This document shows positions 1 through 8,799 of a stretch of DNA of 64,000 nucleotides, piece by piece (positions within the stretch are counted from its first letter, which is position 1; each line of letters starts with the position of its first letter). The stretch covers positions 1 through 64,000 of the forward strand of contig DIKO01000019.1 of the NCBI GenBank assembly GCA_002423615.1. The letters are read 5' to 3'. Made by a program: the position numbers and the translations under genes. Source of the stretch: Desulfobacteraceae bacterium UBA5616. Its GTDB lineage: Bacteria; Desulfobacterota; Desulfobacteria; Desulfobacterales; UBA5616. Below the pieces are notes generated by a model. The model was not told where the DNA came from. It saw only the letters and a list, made by a program, of their open reading frames with translations, and ran no database searches.

Positions 1-30
1 AACCCATCAAACCCAACTCAGCCCAACCCG

Positions 31-837
31 TCACGGAACGGATCGACCGGCCCTGTTCACCGGAAGGTTTTTCGAAGGGCATTGTGACTGACATTTAAAG
101 CAGTAATAGTAGTTTCCCGTCATGAACGTCTGCCACAATTCGATCAACCCGTGCCCCCCGATGATTTCCTCGGCCTGCCCCGTGTCTTTCCGGACCATAT
201 CCAGCATGAACCGCTGAAAGAAACGAAAACCGAACCTGAAAATAACATCCCCGCAAAGCTTTTTGTTGATCTTTCCCTTTCCTGAAAGGGCTTCTGCCGG
301 GCATGCCTCCAGGCATCTCATACAATGGTCGCAGGCATCCTCTTTCAGCGGTGAATCCGCCGTTAAATCAGCCGTTGTGATGATTCCCGAAATCCGGACC
401 GCCGACCCGAACTCCGGGGTCACGAGCAATCCGTTTTCACCGTATGACCCCAATCCGGCCCTGACCCCGGCTCTGCGCCAGCAGATTTCGCCCCGCATGC
501 CGTATTTGGGTTTTTCCATGTCAATGGGGATGAAGGCCGGTATCGCCACAGACGGAAAGCCTTCCGATTCCAGGAAACGGGCGGTCATATGCGCGGACCT
601 CTGGCAGGCGTCATACGTATGAAGGGTATCGAACTGGGCCACCTGGTTGTTTAAAGAGCCTATGGCGGCGATACTGTGCTTTGCCGCCGTCACCAGAACA
701 CATTTGGCTCCGGTCAGAATCCGGCTGATATTTTCCGCATGCCCGGGAAGATCCGCAACCTTTACAACGCCTGCCAGATCGGCGCCATGGGCCAGGGCTG
801 TGGTTTTCGCCCGGTCTGTCAATTCGTCAGGGGTCAT
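31..837 (-). CDS. QueG-like 4Fe-4S cluster protein (epoxyqueuosine reductase family, function not assigned)
   Basis: The protein is about 268 aa. A ferredoxin-type motif CDHCMRCLEACP lies near residues 169-180 and a second cysteine group, CFKCQSQCP, near the C-terminus. The middle resembles the core of epoxyqueuosine reductase relatives (KYGMRGEICWRRAGVRAGLG). The ATG at 837 is preferred over the upstream in-frame codon at 1008 because GGAGG lies just upstream of 837 and the extra N-terminal 57 residues look non-coding. Many anaerobes carry QueG-like paralogues that lack the cobalamin-binding features and whose substrates are unknown, so tRNA modification is not claimed. It is divergent from the gene at 1027. 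Confidence 0.75.
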   Translation of the reverse strand: MTPDELTDRAKTTALAHGADLAGVVKVADLPGHAENISRILTGAKCVLVTAAKHSIAAIGSLNNQVAQFDTLHTYDACQRSAHMTARFLESEGFPSVAIPAFIPIDMEKPKYGMRGEICWRRAGVRAGLGSYGENGLLVTPEFGSAVRISGIITTADLTADSPLKEDACDHCMRCLEACPAEALSGKGKINKKLCGDVIFRFGFRFFQRFMLDMVRKDTGQAEEIIGGHGLIELWQTFMTGNYYYCFKCQSQCPSKNLPVNRAGRSVP

Positions 838-1026
838 TCTGAAACCTCCGTGTTTTTTTTGATTCCCTATACCATAAGATGAATCTCCTGTAAGCAGGAA
901 AACCGGAAAATTTTTCCCCAAGCCCCACGTCAGACGAACCCCAACATTCATCTTGTTGGAAAATTCCGGTTCTGGTAGATTATCATCAGATAATTCGCTG
1001 ACACCCAAAATTACGGATGGATCAAA

Positions 1027-1500
1027 ATGAACAGGAAACCACTGATTTTTCTTTTATGGGCGGCGGTTCTGTGCTTCGCGGTCCCCTGCGGGTCCGCCGA
1101 GATTTATATCTGGACCGACCCCGACGGGGTCAAACATTATTCGGACCAGCCCCCGGCAAAAGCCGTTCCGGATTTTACCACCCGGGAAAAAATCGTAAAT
1201 GAAGACACCTATTATGAGGGCCGGGACGACGCGGAATATTGGGAAGGGGTCATTCAGGAGCACAAGGAAAGGGAAGCCGCCGGCAAAATCGAAAATCAGC
1301 GCCTCCGGGAAGCCGAGGCTTCCGAAAAGGCCGGGATCCGGGACCAGGAAATCAAAAAAGTAACGGCGGAAATTGAAGAACTGCAGAAAACATTGAGGTA
1401 TCAACAGAAATCCGGCCAGAGCACGTATGCCCAATCAACCCGGCGAAAACTCGCCAGGGCAAAGTCCCGGCTGGAAGGACTCCAGGGAAATTCCAAATAA
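1027..1500 (+). CDS. DUF4124 domain-containing secreted protein
   Basis: A 157 aa protein with an N-terminal signal peptide (hydrophobic residues about 5-22, cleavage after GSA) followed by the DUF4124 signature EIYIWTDPDGVKHYSDQPP at about residues 24-42. The rest is charged and helical, probably coiled coil, with Lys/Glu/Arg-rich heptads from about residue 80 to the end. DUF4124 is a small domain of exported proteins of unknown function, so the product is expected in the periplasm or at the envelope. It converges on a truncated DUF2846-like gene 48 bp downstream. No specific role can be given. Confidence 0.8.
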   Translation: MNRKPLIFLLWAAVLCFAVPCGSAEIYIWTDPDGVKHYSDQPPAKAVPDFTTREKIVNEDTYYEGRDDAEYWEGVIQEHKEREAAGKIENQRLREAEASEKAGIRDQEIKKVTAEIEELQKTLRYQQKSGQSTYAQSTRRKLARAKSRLEGLQGNSK

Positions 1501-1547
1501 ACTCGACGGGTTACTTTCTTGTGAACGAGGTGGGAGGTAAAAAGCCG

Positions 1548-1862
1548 TCATGTCCGCTCAATGCCGGTCATACCTCCCCGGGGTTGTGGTTTTAAGATGG
1601 CGTTTTCCTTAAAATAGAGATACTCCCTGCCTTTGGTGCGGCCGATCCGGTTTTTCCCCAGTTTTTTATCCAGATAAACATAAAACTCGGTAAAAAGTCT
1701 CACATCCGATGGCCTTACAATGTAGACCATGCCGTATCCTTTTTGGGGCTTTGCCGGCAATGCGTAGCCCTCTGCCTGCGTTTTCAGGCTTTCATGGGGC
1801 TGGGCGCCGGAAAGGGCCGGGGCGAGGAGAATCAACCCGATGATCAGCAGATTCTTAACCAT
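1548..1862 (-). CDS. Exported DUF2846-like protein, probably 3'-truncated
   Basis: The start at 1862 is chosen because AAGGAGG lies 7 nt upstream; an ATG at 1868 sits too close to it. The 104 aa product has a signal peptide (about residues 1-20) and then GYGMVYIVRPSDVRLFTEFY, which resembles the first half of DUF2846 domains. That domain normally continues for another 40-60 residues, but here the frame ends in an unrelated tail (PQPRGGMTGIERT) 48 bp from the convergent gene's stop. I infer loss of the 3' end, though a genuinely short protein is possible. DUF2846 has no known biochemical function. Confidence 0.5.
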   Translation of the reverse strand: MVKNLLIIGLILLAPALSGAQPHESLKTQAEGYALPAKPQKGYGMVYIVRPSDVRLFTEFYVYLDKKLGKNRIGRTKGREYLYFKENAILKPQPRGGMTGIERT

Positions 1863-1959
1863 AGCCATTCCTCCTTTATACTTAACTTTGTCAACCCAGG
1901 ACTTCCCACCATAATTCCAGGAGGTCATGGTGAAACAATAATCACTGACAAAAATCCGG

Positions 1960-2685
1960 TCAACCCGGTCCCGGCAGTGGGGGTTGAACCCGTGCTCCTT
2001 CTCTGGACAGGTCATAGACACGGAACGCAAACAGGGTGTAAATCACGCTCAAAAACGAATACACGATGTTGATCACATGCATCGTGACGCCCATGTCCGA
2101 TTCCGTCATATTCAACAGGGCTGCGGGGATGTAATAGGGGCCGTAAAGACCGATGGAGATGATGAGATATCCTGCCAGAATGAGCCATACGTAAGGGCCT
2201 GTTCCAGCCCAGCTGGCCTTCATGGCCTCCAGAGGGTCCCGCTGGTTGAGCAGGAGCTCGAATTCCGCAAACGCCAGGCGGCCGATGAGATAAATGCCGG
2301 GTACGATCATCACGACAAATCCGGCGGTAAGGGTAATCCAGACCAGCAGACTCAGGAGCATCAGCCGTGGCCAGTATCTGATCCCCAGAGCCCAGGCGGT
2401 TTTAGCGTCGATGGCTTTCCCGGACAACAGAGAGGCCAGGTAGAATATCAGGGCCCCCTTGTAGAAGGCATGGGCCATAAACCGGAGGATCATCGGCGGC
2501 AGATATTGGGCCAGGTCCGGATCCGCTCCGATATAACGGGCGGTATAAAATGCGTCGAAGAGTTCGACGGGAATGAATATGGGCAGAACAATCAATGCGA
2601 TGCCCGAGGCAAAGGATTTAAACAACCGAAGCCCGTCCAGGAGCATCGTTTTCAGCACGCCATGGGTAAAACCGGTGTTGTTCAT
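1960..2685 (-). CDS. YciC/UPF0259-like integral membrane protein
   Basis: A 241 aa very hydrophobic protein with about six transmembrane segments. The motif IVPGIYLIGRLAFAEFELLL around residues 128-147, followed by an LEAMKASW stretch, is typical of the YciC-like / DUF975-like family of bacterial inner-membrane proteins, whose function is not well defined. It lies downstream of recC on the same strand with a 46 bp gap, so co-transcription is possible, but nothing links it to recombination. The short C-terminus is basic and cytoplasmic in character. Confidence 0.65.
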   Translation of the reverse strand: MNNTGFTHGVLKTMLLDGLRLFKSFASGIALIVLPIFIPVELFDAFYTARYIGADPDLAQYLPPMILRFMAHAFYKGALIFYLASLLSGKAIDAKTAWALGIRYWPRLMLLSLLVWITLTAGFVVMIVPGIYLIGRLAFAEFELLLNQRDPLEAMKASWAGTGPYVWLILAGYLIISIGLYGPYYIPAALLNMTESDMGVTMHVINIVYSFLSVIYTLFAFRVYDLSREGARVQPPLPGPG

Positions 2686-2731
2686 CGGGATGTCGTCTCA
2701 GTTTGGGTTGATATGCGTTTCGCCGGCCGTT

Positions 2732-5700
2732 TCAGGCCGCATCGCCGGGAATGCCGGTTTTACGGCGGTTTTCAAGAAGGGGGCCGAATACGGCCGCGGC
2801 CGTTTCCTGAAAACCCCCGGTGCCGAAGATTTCGTCCGGGTCCATTCTTGAAAAACACAACCGGTAATAGGGGTCCTGTTCCTCTCCGGGGGAAAATGGA
2901 TTTCCCGTCCAGACCTTTTTCGCCGATCTCAGGGCTTCGGCCTCGGATTTTCCTTTCCTAATGCGGTTTTCCGCATAGGCCAGGGAGCTTCGGGGGAAAA
3001 AGGCCAGGGGCTCCATCAAACCCTTCCAGTAGATGGCCAGAAGAGATGACAGAAGGGGTTCACCCGCATCAGGGGGTAAAAAAGACCAGGTCGCGTCCTT
3101 GAAGAGCAGTACGGTATGAAGACTTTCCCGGCCGGACGCAAGGACGGATAATGCCAGGTGACGAACCCATGCGCTCAGCAAATACGCCGGTCCCGCCTTG
3201 ACGTAAGCCGACAGCACAAGGGTGTCCCCATGCAGGGGCGTTAGCATTCCCGTCAGCGTGAATTCGTCCAGGTCAAGGCCGATTTCCCGCTTTTCAGGGG
3301 GATACCCCTTTTCAAAACCCCCTGCCCGCTCTATAAACCGCCGGGATTCCAGGTGGATATTCGAAAACAGCACGTCACCCACGCTTCCGTGGGGCAGTCT
3401 GCCCATGGCCCGCTGAATGCGGAAATTTTCCTCATAATCCGCGCCTGCATATCGTTTTCCCACCAGGTCCTGCTCCACGCGGTAACGGTTGAGTCCGGAA
3501 AGGTCAAAAACCTCGTCATCCTCGAATCCCGGCAGCTCATCCGCGAGAAAAACCGAAAGCCTGCGCTGAAGCAGAAATTTCGCGGGATTGGCGAAAAACC
3601 GTGCCAAATCGTCAATGTCGACCGTTCGGAACTCCGGCGGGGGCGCATCCAGAGGCCTTTCGAAGAACGGGGACAGGGATATTTTCCCGGCCTCATGTTC
3701 ATGGGCCGTCCGGCAGGCGTTGAAATCCTCGCTGGAATAGCTGAACAGCCGGGGATTTTCACCGAAATAGGCCGGGGAAAAAGGCTGAAGGGGGTGAAGG
3801 ACCGTTATGTCTTCTTCCCGGATGCCGAACCCCGTCGTGATATAATCCATTAGATCGCTCACCACCACGGAGGGCGGAATACGGGAATTGTCGCGGTTGC
3901 TCTGTCCGACGAAGCTGATGTAGAATTTTTTCCGGGCGGAGAGCATTGCCTGGAGAAAGAGATATTTGTCGTCCTGCCGCCGGGTCCTGTCGCCGGGCCG
4001 GGGATGCTTTGCGATCAGATCAAATCCCGGAGGATGATAATCCCGGGGAAAGGCATCGCCGTTCATCCCGATCAGGCATATCACCCCGGCCGGGATGCTG
4101 CGAAGGGGCAGCATGGCGCAGAACGTAACCCCGCCGGCCATGAAGCCGCCGGAAGGCGCGTGGTCCGCAAGGAATTCTCCCAGGTAGGCCCGGATCACCC
4201 GGATGTTGATGTTCCCCTCAAACCCCGAAACATCGTAAACCGCGGCCAGGCCTTCGAAGGCCTTCATCAGGACCCGGCGCTCCCACTCGGTTTTTTCATC
4301 ATCGACGAAAAAACCGGCCAGAAGGTCTTTCAGGACCACGGCCCAGTCCGCCGGGGCCTTTTTTTCCTTCAGTTGCCCAGCCAGGTCGAAGATTCGGTCC
4401 AGAAAATCCAGGAACCGGCCCAGCACCTCGCTGTCCCCGCCCTCGATGAGATCATACGGCAGGATGCCTGAAAACATATGCCGGTCAAGGCCCGGCATGG
4501 CATACCCCAGCAGCATTCTTTCAATGCCCGCCTTCCAGGTGTTTTCCTTTCTTCCGGGAAGCCCCAGTGACAGACGATGGGATTCATCCACCCCCCAGCG
4601 GATGTTGACATCCTGAACCCATTGTTCGATCAGGGCCATATCCCGTTCGGTGATGCAGAACTTCTCCTTTACCCCGGTCTGTTCCAATATTCCCATGACC
4701 TGGGCGGTGGTCATCCGGGTGTCGGCCAGATCCAGCAGCGCCATGACCCCCCGGACCAGGGGCTGGTCCTTGCCGGACCGCTGATCCGCTATGGTAAAGG
4801 GGATCCTCATTTTCTCATCCGTCTGCCCCTCCAGCACGGCCCGGATAAACGGCGCGTAGGCCTCGATATCCGGGGTCATGACCAGGATATCCCCGGGAAC
4901 CAGTCCTGAATCTCCCTCGAACATGGAGAGAAGCTGATCGTGGAGCACTTCGATTTCCCGCATGGGGCTGTGGCAATTGTGGATGACGATCCCGGAAGGA
5001 TCGATCCGGGTGGAGGATTCACCGCAGGCTTTATCCAGGGTGCGGTCCTTCATGTTCAGAATATCCCACTGCACGGCGCCCAGGATGTCTGTTGGACAGT
5101 CTTCGGAGACCTCGAAGAGCTCCCGGGTTTCACCGGCGACATCGTTGATGGCGGAAAAAAACGCCCTTCCCATGGCCCCCAGGGACGACAGCAGGGGATT
5201 GCCCTGTTCCAGATAAAGGTCCGTTTCCGGGACCGTGCCGCCGGTCATGGCCCTGATTTTGCGCATTTCCCCGAAGGTCATGGTGTCGCTCCAGTACTCC
5301 CGGCAGGGATTCATGACAAACAGGTGGACGTCGATATGCCGGGCCACTTCGGCCAGAAGCTCCAGATGAAAAGGCGGAAGGTAGGACGTGCCGAAAACCG
5401 ACAGCCGCCGGGGAAGGCCCGACCTCGATGCCGGTGATGACGAAAGTGCCCTGAGCATGGCCTTTTGCAGGCCGGCCCGGTGCATGTGAGCCGCGCCCCG
5501 GGAGATTTCCCGCCAGAGCCGTGCCTGCCAGTGATCTTCACCGTTGTTCTCCCAGTCCGCCGTCATTTCGGGTCGAAAGGTCAGATACTGGTCGAAGGTC
5601 CGGGCGATTTTCGCGGCCAGCTGGTATAATTTCAGGTCATCTTCCCCATCCGAAAGGTATTGTCTGAGTTCCCCGAAAGCCTCCTGATCCAGGCACATCG

Positions 5701-6001
5701 GCAGGAGGGCCATGATTTTGAAGGTCATGAACCGGATTTCAAACAAAGGGTTTTCCGGCGCTTCGGGAATGACGGCCTTTCCCAGCGCAGTGATCCAGGC
5801 ATTGGGAAAGGGGAATACCGTGTTGGCGCAGATGCCGTTTCGCCCGGCCAGTTGCATGGAAATCCACCGTTCCATGCCCTTGCCGTGAACCATGATGATT
5901 TCCGGGGCGAACGGATGATTCCTCGGTTTGGCCACAACCCCGGCCAGCTCGCATGCGAGCCGTTCCAGGCGATTGCTCATGTAGATGAAAAGACCGCTCA
6001 T
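2732..6001 (-). CDS. recC: Exodeoxyribonuclease V gamma subunit (RecC)
   Basis: The 1089 aa length is close to RecC of enterobacteria (about 1120 aa). The N-terminus (FIYMSNRLERLACELA, then VMVHGKGMERWISMQLA-like residues) and the internal VHNCHSPMREIEVLHDQLL and CAMLPLRSIPAGVICLIGMN regions are RecC hallmarks. RecC is the Chi-recognising subunit of the RecBCD helicase-nuclease used in double-strand-break repair and degradation of foreign linear DNA. No recB or recD is visible on either side, although these genes are usually clustered. The ATG at 6001 follows a truncated gene by 15 bp and no Shine-Dalgarno is obvious; translation may be coupled to the remnant. Confidence 0.92.
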   Translation of the reverse strand: MSGLFIYMSNRLERLACELAGVVAKPRNHPFAPEIIMVHGKGMERWISMQLAGRNGICANTVFPFPNAWITALGKAVIPEAPENPLFEIRFMTFKIMALLPMCLDQEAFGELRQYLSDGEDDLKLYQLAAKIARTFDQYLTFRPEMTADWENNGEDHWQARLWREISRGAAHMHRAGLQKAMLRALSSSPASRSGLPRRLSVFGTSYLPPFHLELLAEVARHIDVHLFVMNPCREYWSDTMTFGEMRKIRAMTGGTVPETDLYLEQGNPLLSSLGAMGRAFFSAINDVAGETRELFEVSEDCPTDILGAVQWDILNMKDRTLDKACGESSTRIDPSGIVIHNCHSPMREIEVLHDQLLSMFEGDSGLVPGDILVMTPDIEAYAPFIRAVLEGQTDEKMRIPFTIADQRSGKDQPLVRGVMALLDLADTRMTTAQVMGILEQTGVKEKFCITERDMALIEQWVQDVNIRWGVDESHRLSLGLPGRKENTWKAGIERMLLGYAMPGLDRHMFSGILPYDLIEGGDSEVLGRFLDFLDRIFDLAGQLKEKKAPADWAVVLKDLLAGFFVDDEKTEWERRVLMKAFEGLAAVYDVSGFEGNINIRVIRAYLGEFLADHAPSGGFMAGGVTFCAMLPLRSIPAGVICLIGMNGDAFPRDYHPPGFDLIAKHPRPGDRTRRQDDKYLFLQAMLSARKKFYISFVGQSNRDNSRIPPSVVVSDLMDYITTGFGIREEDITVLHPLQPFSPAYFGENPRLFSYSSEDFNACRTAHEHEAGKISLSPFFERPLDAPPPEFRTVDIDDLARFFANPAKFLLQRRLSVFLADELPGFEDDEVFDLSGLNRYRVEQDLVGKRYAGADYEENFRIQRAMGRLPHGSVGDVLFSNIHLESRRFIERAGGFEKGYPPEKREIGLDLDEFTLTGMLTPLHGDTLVLSAYVKAGPAYLLSAWVRHLALSVLASGRESLHTVLLFKDATWSFLPPDAGEPLLSSLLAIYWKGLMEPLAFFPRSSLAYAENRIRKGKSEAEALRSAKKVWTGNPFSPGEEQDPYYRLCFSRMDPDEIFGTGGFQETAAAVFGPLLENRRKTGIPGDAA

Positions 6002-6016
6002 GGGGACCCGTAAAAA

Positions 6017-6349
6017 TTACAGCCGGATGATTTTTTCCAGTTTTTCGGGTTCAACGGGCGTATCCCTGTATTTTCGCATGCTTCTTCTGGCCCTGAAAAA
6101 GAGGAGAAGCCGGTCCGGGTCCATGGCCGCATCCGCCTCGGAAAGGGGAACGAATTCATGATCGGGAAGGGACGGGAACGCTATGGCGTCCTCGGGGCAA
6201 ACCGCCTTGCAGTGCCCGCAGAACAGGCAGAACCCGGGATGCTGAAGGATCATTTCGCCGTCTTTTTCGGTTATGATGTCAATGGGGCATTCCGTCGCGC
6301 ACAAACCGCATTGGATACATTTTTCTTTATCAATGGTTAACGAAGTCAC
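6017..6349 (-). pseudogene. Truncated ferredoxin-nitroreductase fusion (5' remnant)
   Basis: The 110 codons encode a 2x[4Fe-4S] ferredoxin domain (CIQCGLCATECP and CLFCGHCKAVCP) and then only the first helix of a nitroreductase domain (RRSMRKYRDTPVEPEKLEKI). It stops where family members continue with the FMN-binding half. Two complete homologues, at 36233-37237 and 42414-43235, show what is missing: roughly 150-200 residues. The stop is 15 bp before the recC start, so a deletion probably joined the 5' part of this gene to the recC leader. The remnant could still give a soluble ferredoxin, but I treat it as a pseudogene. Confidence 0.7.
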
Positions 6350-6392
6350 TTGTCTCCTTAAGGTTACGTTTGGGCGGGATGTGAAGGCATTT

Positions 6393-6449
6393 TGTCGGGT
6401 AAGAAACCCAACCTACTTTTACCTCGTAGGTCGGGTTTCTTACCCGACA
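6393..6449. repeat. Long near-perfect inverted repeat (REP-like palindrome)
   Basis: Two 24-nt arms, 6393-6416 and 6426-6449, are reverse complements with one G/A mismatch and are separated by a 9-nt loop. The arm core is TGTCGGGTAAGAAACCC. It lies between the acyl-CoA ligase end (6482) and the ferredoxin remnant start (6349). No U-tract follows on either side, so it looks more like an interspersed palindromic repeat than a simple intrinsic terminator, although it could slow transcription. A diverged relative lies near 53217. Confidence 0.8.
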
Positions 6450-6481
6450 TTGTGAACTCCGGGTTGCCGATGAACCGGAAA

Positions 6482-8041
6482 TCAGGATGGGCTGTAGTTT
6501 TTCACCAGAATTTTGCGCTGGAGTTTGCCGATGGCGGTCCTGGGAAGTTCGTCCACGAAAATGACGCTCCGGGGCCGCTTGAACCCGGCCAGTTTATCGC
6601 GGGTGAAATCGATGATTTCTTCATGGGTGGCTGTCTCGCCTTCCTTGAGCACCACCACGGCATGGGGTTCCTGGCCCCACTCCTCGTCCGGAAGGCCGAT
6701 CACGGCCACCTCTTCGATTTTGGGATGGGAGATCAGGGCCTCCTCCACTTCCTTCGGGGAGATGTTTTCTCCGCCCCGGATAATCACGTCGTCGGCCCGT
6801 CCGGAGCGGTACAGATACCCCTCTTCATCCATCCAGCCCTGGTCGGAAGTCTTCAGCCACCCGTCCGCAATAAACGCCATGGCGGTTTTTTCCTCATCCT
6901 TCCAGTACCCGGCCATGACCCTGGGTCCCCTGGCGACGATTTCCCCCACCTGATTGGGGGGCAGGAAATTGCCCGACTCATCGATGATCGCCACTTCCAC
7001 ATCCGGAAGGGGTTTTCCGATGGAGGTGGCCAGGCGCTTGAGTTTTTTCTCCTTTTCCTCCTCCGTGCCTTCGATTTTATGGTCCTCGGGACCCAGCATG
7101 GTAATGGTGGATCCGGTCTCGGTCTGGCCGAAGGCATTGATGAAGCTGGTTCCGGGGAAAAGTTCGATGGCTTTCTTGATCACGGGAAAAGGCATGGCCG
7201 CAGCCCCGTAGGTAATGACCTCCAGGCTGGACAGATCGTATTGCCCAAAATCCTTGTAATCGATGATCTGCTTCAGCATGGTGGGCACCAGCATGGCCCG
7301 GTTGATCTTCTCCCGCTGAACGGTTTCCAGCCATTTCCGGACTTCGAACTGGGGAAGCAGCACCAGGGTCCGGCCGCCGTACACGCCTGCCAGCATTCCC
7401 TGAATCCCGGCGACATGATAAAGGGGAACGGTCAACAGGTTTTTTTCTTCCATTTCCGGGTCAGCCGGAGAAACATTTTCCAGGATGTAGGACCCAAAAC
7501 TTCCATGGGTCAGGGGAACCGCTTTGGGCCGTCCCGTGGTGCCGGAGGTGAACATGAGGATGGTGACGTCTTCATCCTCGATTTCACCATAATATTCGTC
7601 CTCGAAATCCGGATCCACAAGGTCCTGGTAGTTCAGCATGCCCGGGCTGGGCTCATCGATGGAAATCCATTGCTTAAGAGCGGGCAGATGGGGGGCCATT
7701 TCCCTGGCCATGTCCAGATACCGGCTCCCGACAAATACATATTTGGCTTCGGAAGCGGCCAGCATGTATTCGAGTTCTTCGGTTTTGGCCCTGAAATTCA
7801 GGGGCACAAAGATAGCGCCGGTTTTGGCCGCGGCAAAATAAGCCTCGATATACTGGGGGCGGTTGACGCTGATAATCCCGATGCGGTCTTGTTTTTCCAC
7901 CCCCATTTCGGCCAGTTTGAAGGCAAGGCTGTTCACACGGGCGGAAGCCCCCATGTAGCTGGTCTTGTTTCCGTCAGAAACCATGAAATCCCGGTCCGGG
8001 CAGATGGCGGCGGAAATGGTTAAAAATTCAGTGGTGTTCAT
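6482..8041 (-). CDS. AMP-forming acyl-CoA synthetase (FadD/long-chain type)
   Basis: The 519 aa protein has the adenylate-forming superfamily P-loop MFTSGTTGRPKAVPLTH (about residues 167-183), the NAFGQTETGS motif, the GYWKDEEKTA and GWLKTSDQGW motifs, and the C-terminal hinge RADDVIIRGGENISPKEVE. The terminal PRTAIGKLQRKIL contains the catalytic lysine. It activates a carboxylic acid to its CoA thioester at the cost of ATP to AMP in the cytoplasm. It is the last gene of a minus-strand operon with two crotonases, a thiolase and an HMG-CoA-synthase-like protein, so it probably feeds that beta-oxidation-like route. Chain-length preference cannot be read. Confidence 0.92.
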   Translation of the reverse strand: MNTTEFLTISAAICPDRDFMVSDGNKTSYMGASARVNSLAFKLAEMGVEKQDRIGIISVNRPQYIEAYFAAAKTGAIFVPLNFRAKTEELEYMLAASEAKYVFVGSRYLDMAREMAPHLPALKQWISIDEPSPGMLNYQDLVDPDFEDEYYGEIEDEDVTILMFTSGTTGRPKAVPLTHGSFGSYILENVSPADPEMEEKNLLTVPLYHVAGIQGMLAGVYGGRTLVLLPQFEVRKWLETVQREKINRAMLVPTMLKQIIDYKDFGQYDLSSLEVITYGAAAMPFPVIKKAIELFPGTSFINAFGQTETGSTITMLGPEDHKIEGTEEEKEKKLKRLATSIGKPLPDVEVAIIDESGNFLPPNQVGEIVARGPRVMAGYWKDEEKTAMAFIADGWLKTSDQGWMDEEGYLYRSGRADDVIIRGGENISPKEVEEALISHPKIEEVAVIGLPDEEWGQEPHAVVVLKEGETATHEEIIDFTRDKLAGFKRPRSVIFVDELPRTAIGKLQRKILVKNYSPS

Positions 8042-8070
8042 TTTTCCATCCTGTTAATGCGGGTTAAGGG

Positions 8071-8799
8071 TTAAAAATGTTCGGCAATCAATCTCAATGC
8101 CAGTGTTGTTTCCATGGAAAGCCCCCGGTCCAGTGAAAGGCCCATTCCCCTGACCACGGCCGATTTGGCAAGCCTTACGGACGCGGGGTCTTTGGCCGCG
8201 ATCTCACGGGCTGTCAGGTCCGCGATGTCATACAGCATCTTGCGCGGGACCATACGGTTGATCAATTTTCTATCCAGGGCCTCTTTGGCGCTGATCCACC
8301 GGTTGGTCAGAATCATTTCCAGGGCCGGTCCCACACCCACGGCCCTGGGCACGGTCTGGGTGCCGCCGGCAGCGGGAATCATTCCCAGGCCCATTTCGGG
8401 AAGACCGAACCGGGCGTCTTCGGAGGCGATGCAGATATCGCAGCACAGGGCGATCTCAATGCCGGACCCCAGCACATAACCGTGAACGGCGGCGATCACC
8501 GGCTGGGGAATGCGGATAAACAACCCCCACAGATCCCGGTCGAAACGCACTTCACGGGCCGCAACAGGCGGCGGGGCCGTGAGAAACTCGCTGAGATCGG
8601 CGCCGGCGCAGAAGGCTTTTTCACCGGCGCCTTTGAACAAAACCACCCGGACATCGTCGTCGGCGCAGACCGTGCTCAATACCTCGAACAAATCGTCGCG
8701 CATCTGCACGTTATGGGCGTTCAGGGCATCGGGCCGGTTCAGCGTAATGCCGGCGATGTGATCGGTTTTTTCAAATATCAGCGTTTCGAACACGCTCAC
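8071..8799 (-). CDS. Enoyl-CoA hydratase/isomerase family protein
   Basis: A 242 aa crotonase-fold protein. The oxyanion-hole motif AFCAGADLSEF lies near residues 62-72. The two glutamates used by hydratases are present, in GSGIEIALCCD and GLPEMGLGMIP, so a true enoyl-CoA hydratase activity is plausible. The start is a GTG at 8799 that overlaps the upstream crotonase stop by 4 bp (GTGA), which indicates translational coupling. The C-terminus (LRLIAEHF) is somewhat shorter than the usual 255-260 aa because the last helix is abbreviated. It acts in the cytoplasm in the same operon as the acyl-CoA ligase and thiolase. Confidence 0.88.
   Translation of the reverse strand: MSVFETLIFEKTDHIAGITLNRPDALNAHNVQMRDDLFEVLSTVCADDDVRVVLFKGAGEKAFCAGADLSEFLTAPPPVAAREVRFDRDLWGLFIRIPQPVIAAVHGYVLGSGIEIALCCDICIASEDARFGLPEMGLGMIPAAGGTQTVPRAVGVGPALEMILTNRWISAKEALDRKLINRMVPRKMLYDIADLTAREIAAKDPASVRLAKSAVVRGMGLSLDRGLSMETTLALRLIAEHF

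Noticed and set aside
1..30. Possible gene or terminator at the window start
   Set aside because: Only 30 bp are visible beyond the first stop codon, and no hairpin or T-run can be supported.
6392..8023. 543-codon open frame on the plus strand
   Set aside because: It lies wholly antisense to the acyl-CoA ligase gene; its product is Gly/His/Phe-rich without family motifs. It is a GC-skew shadow.
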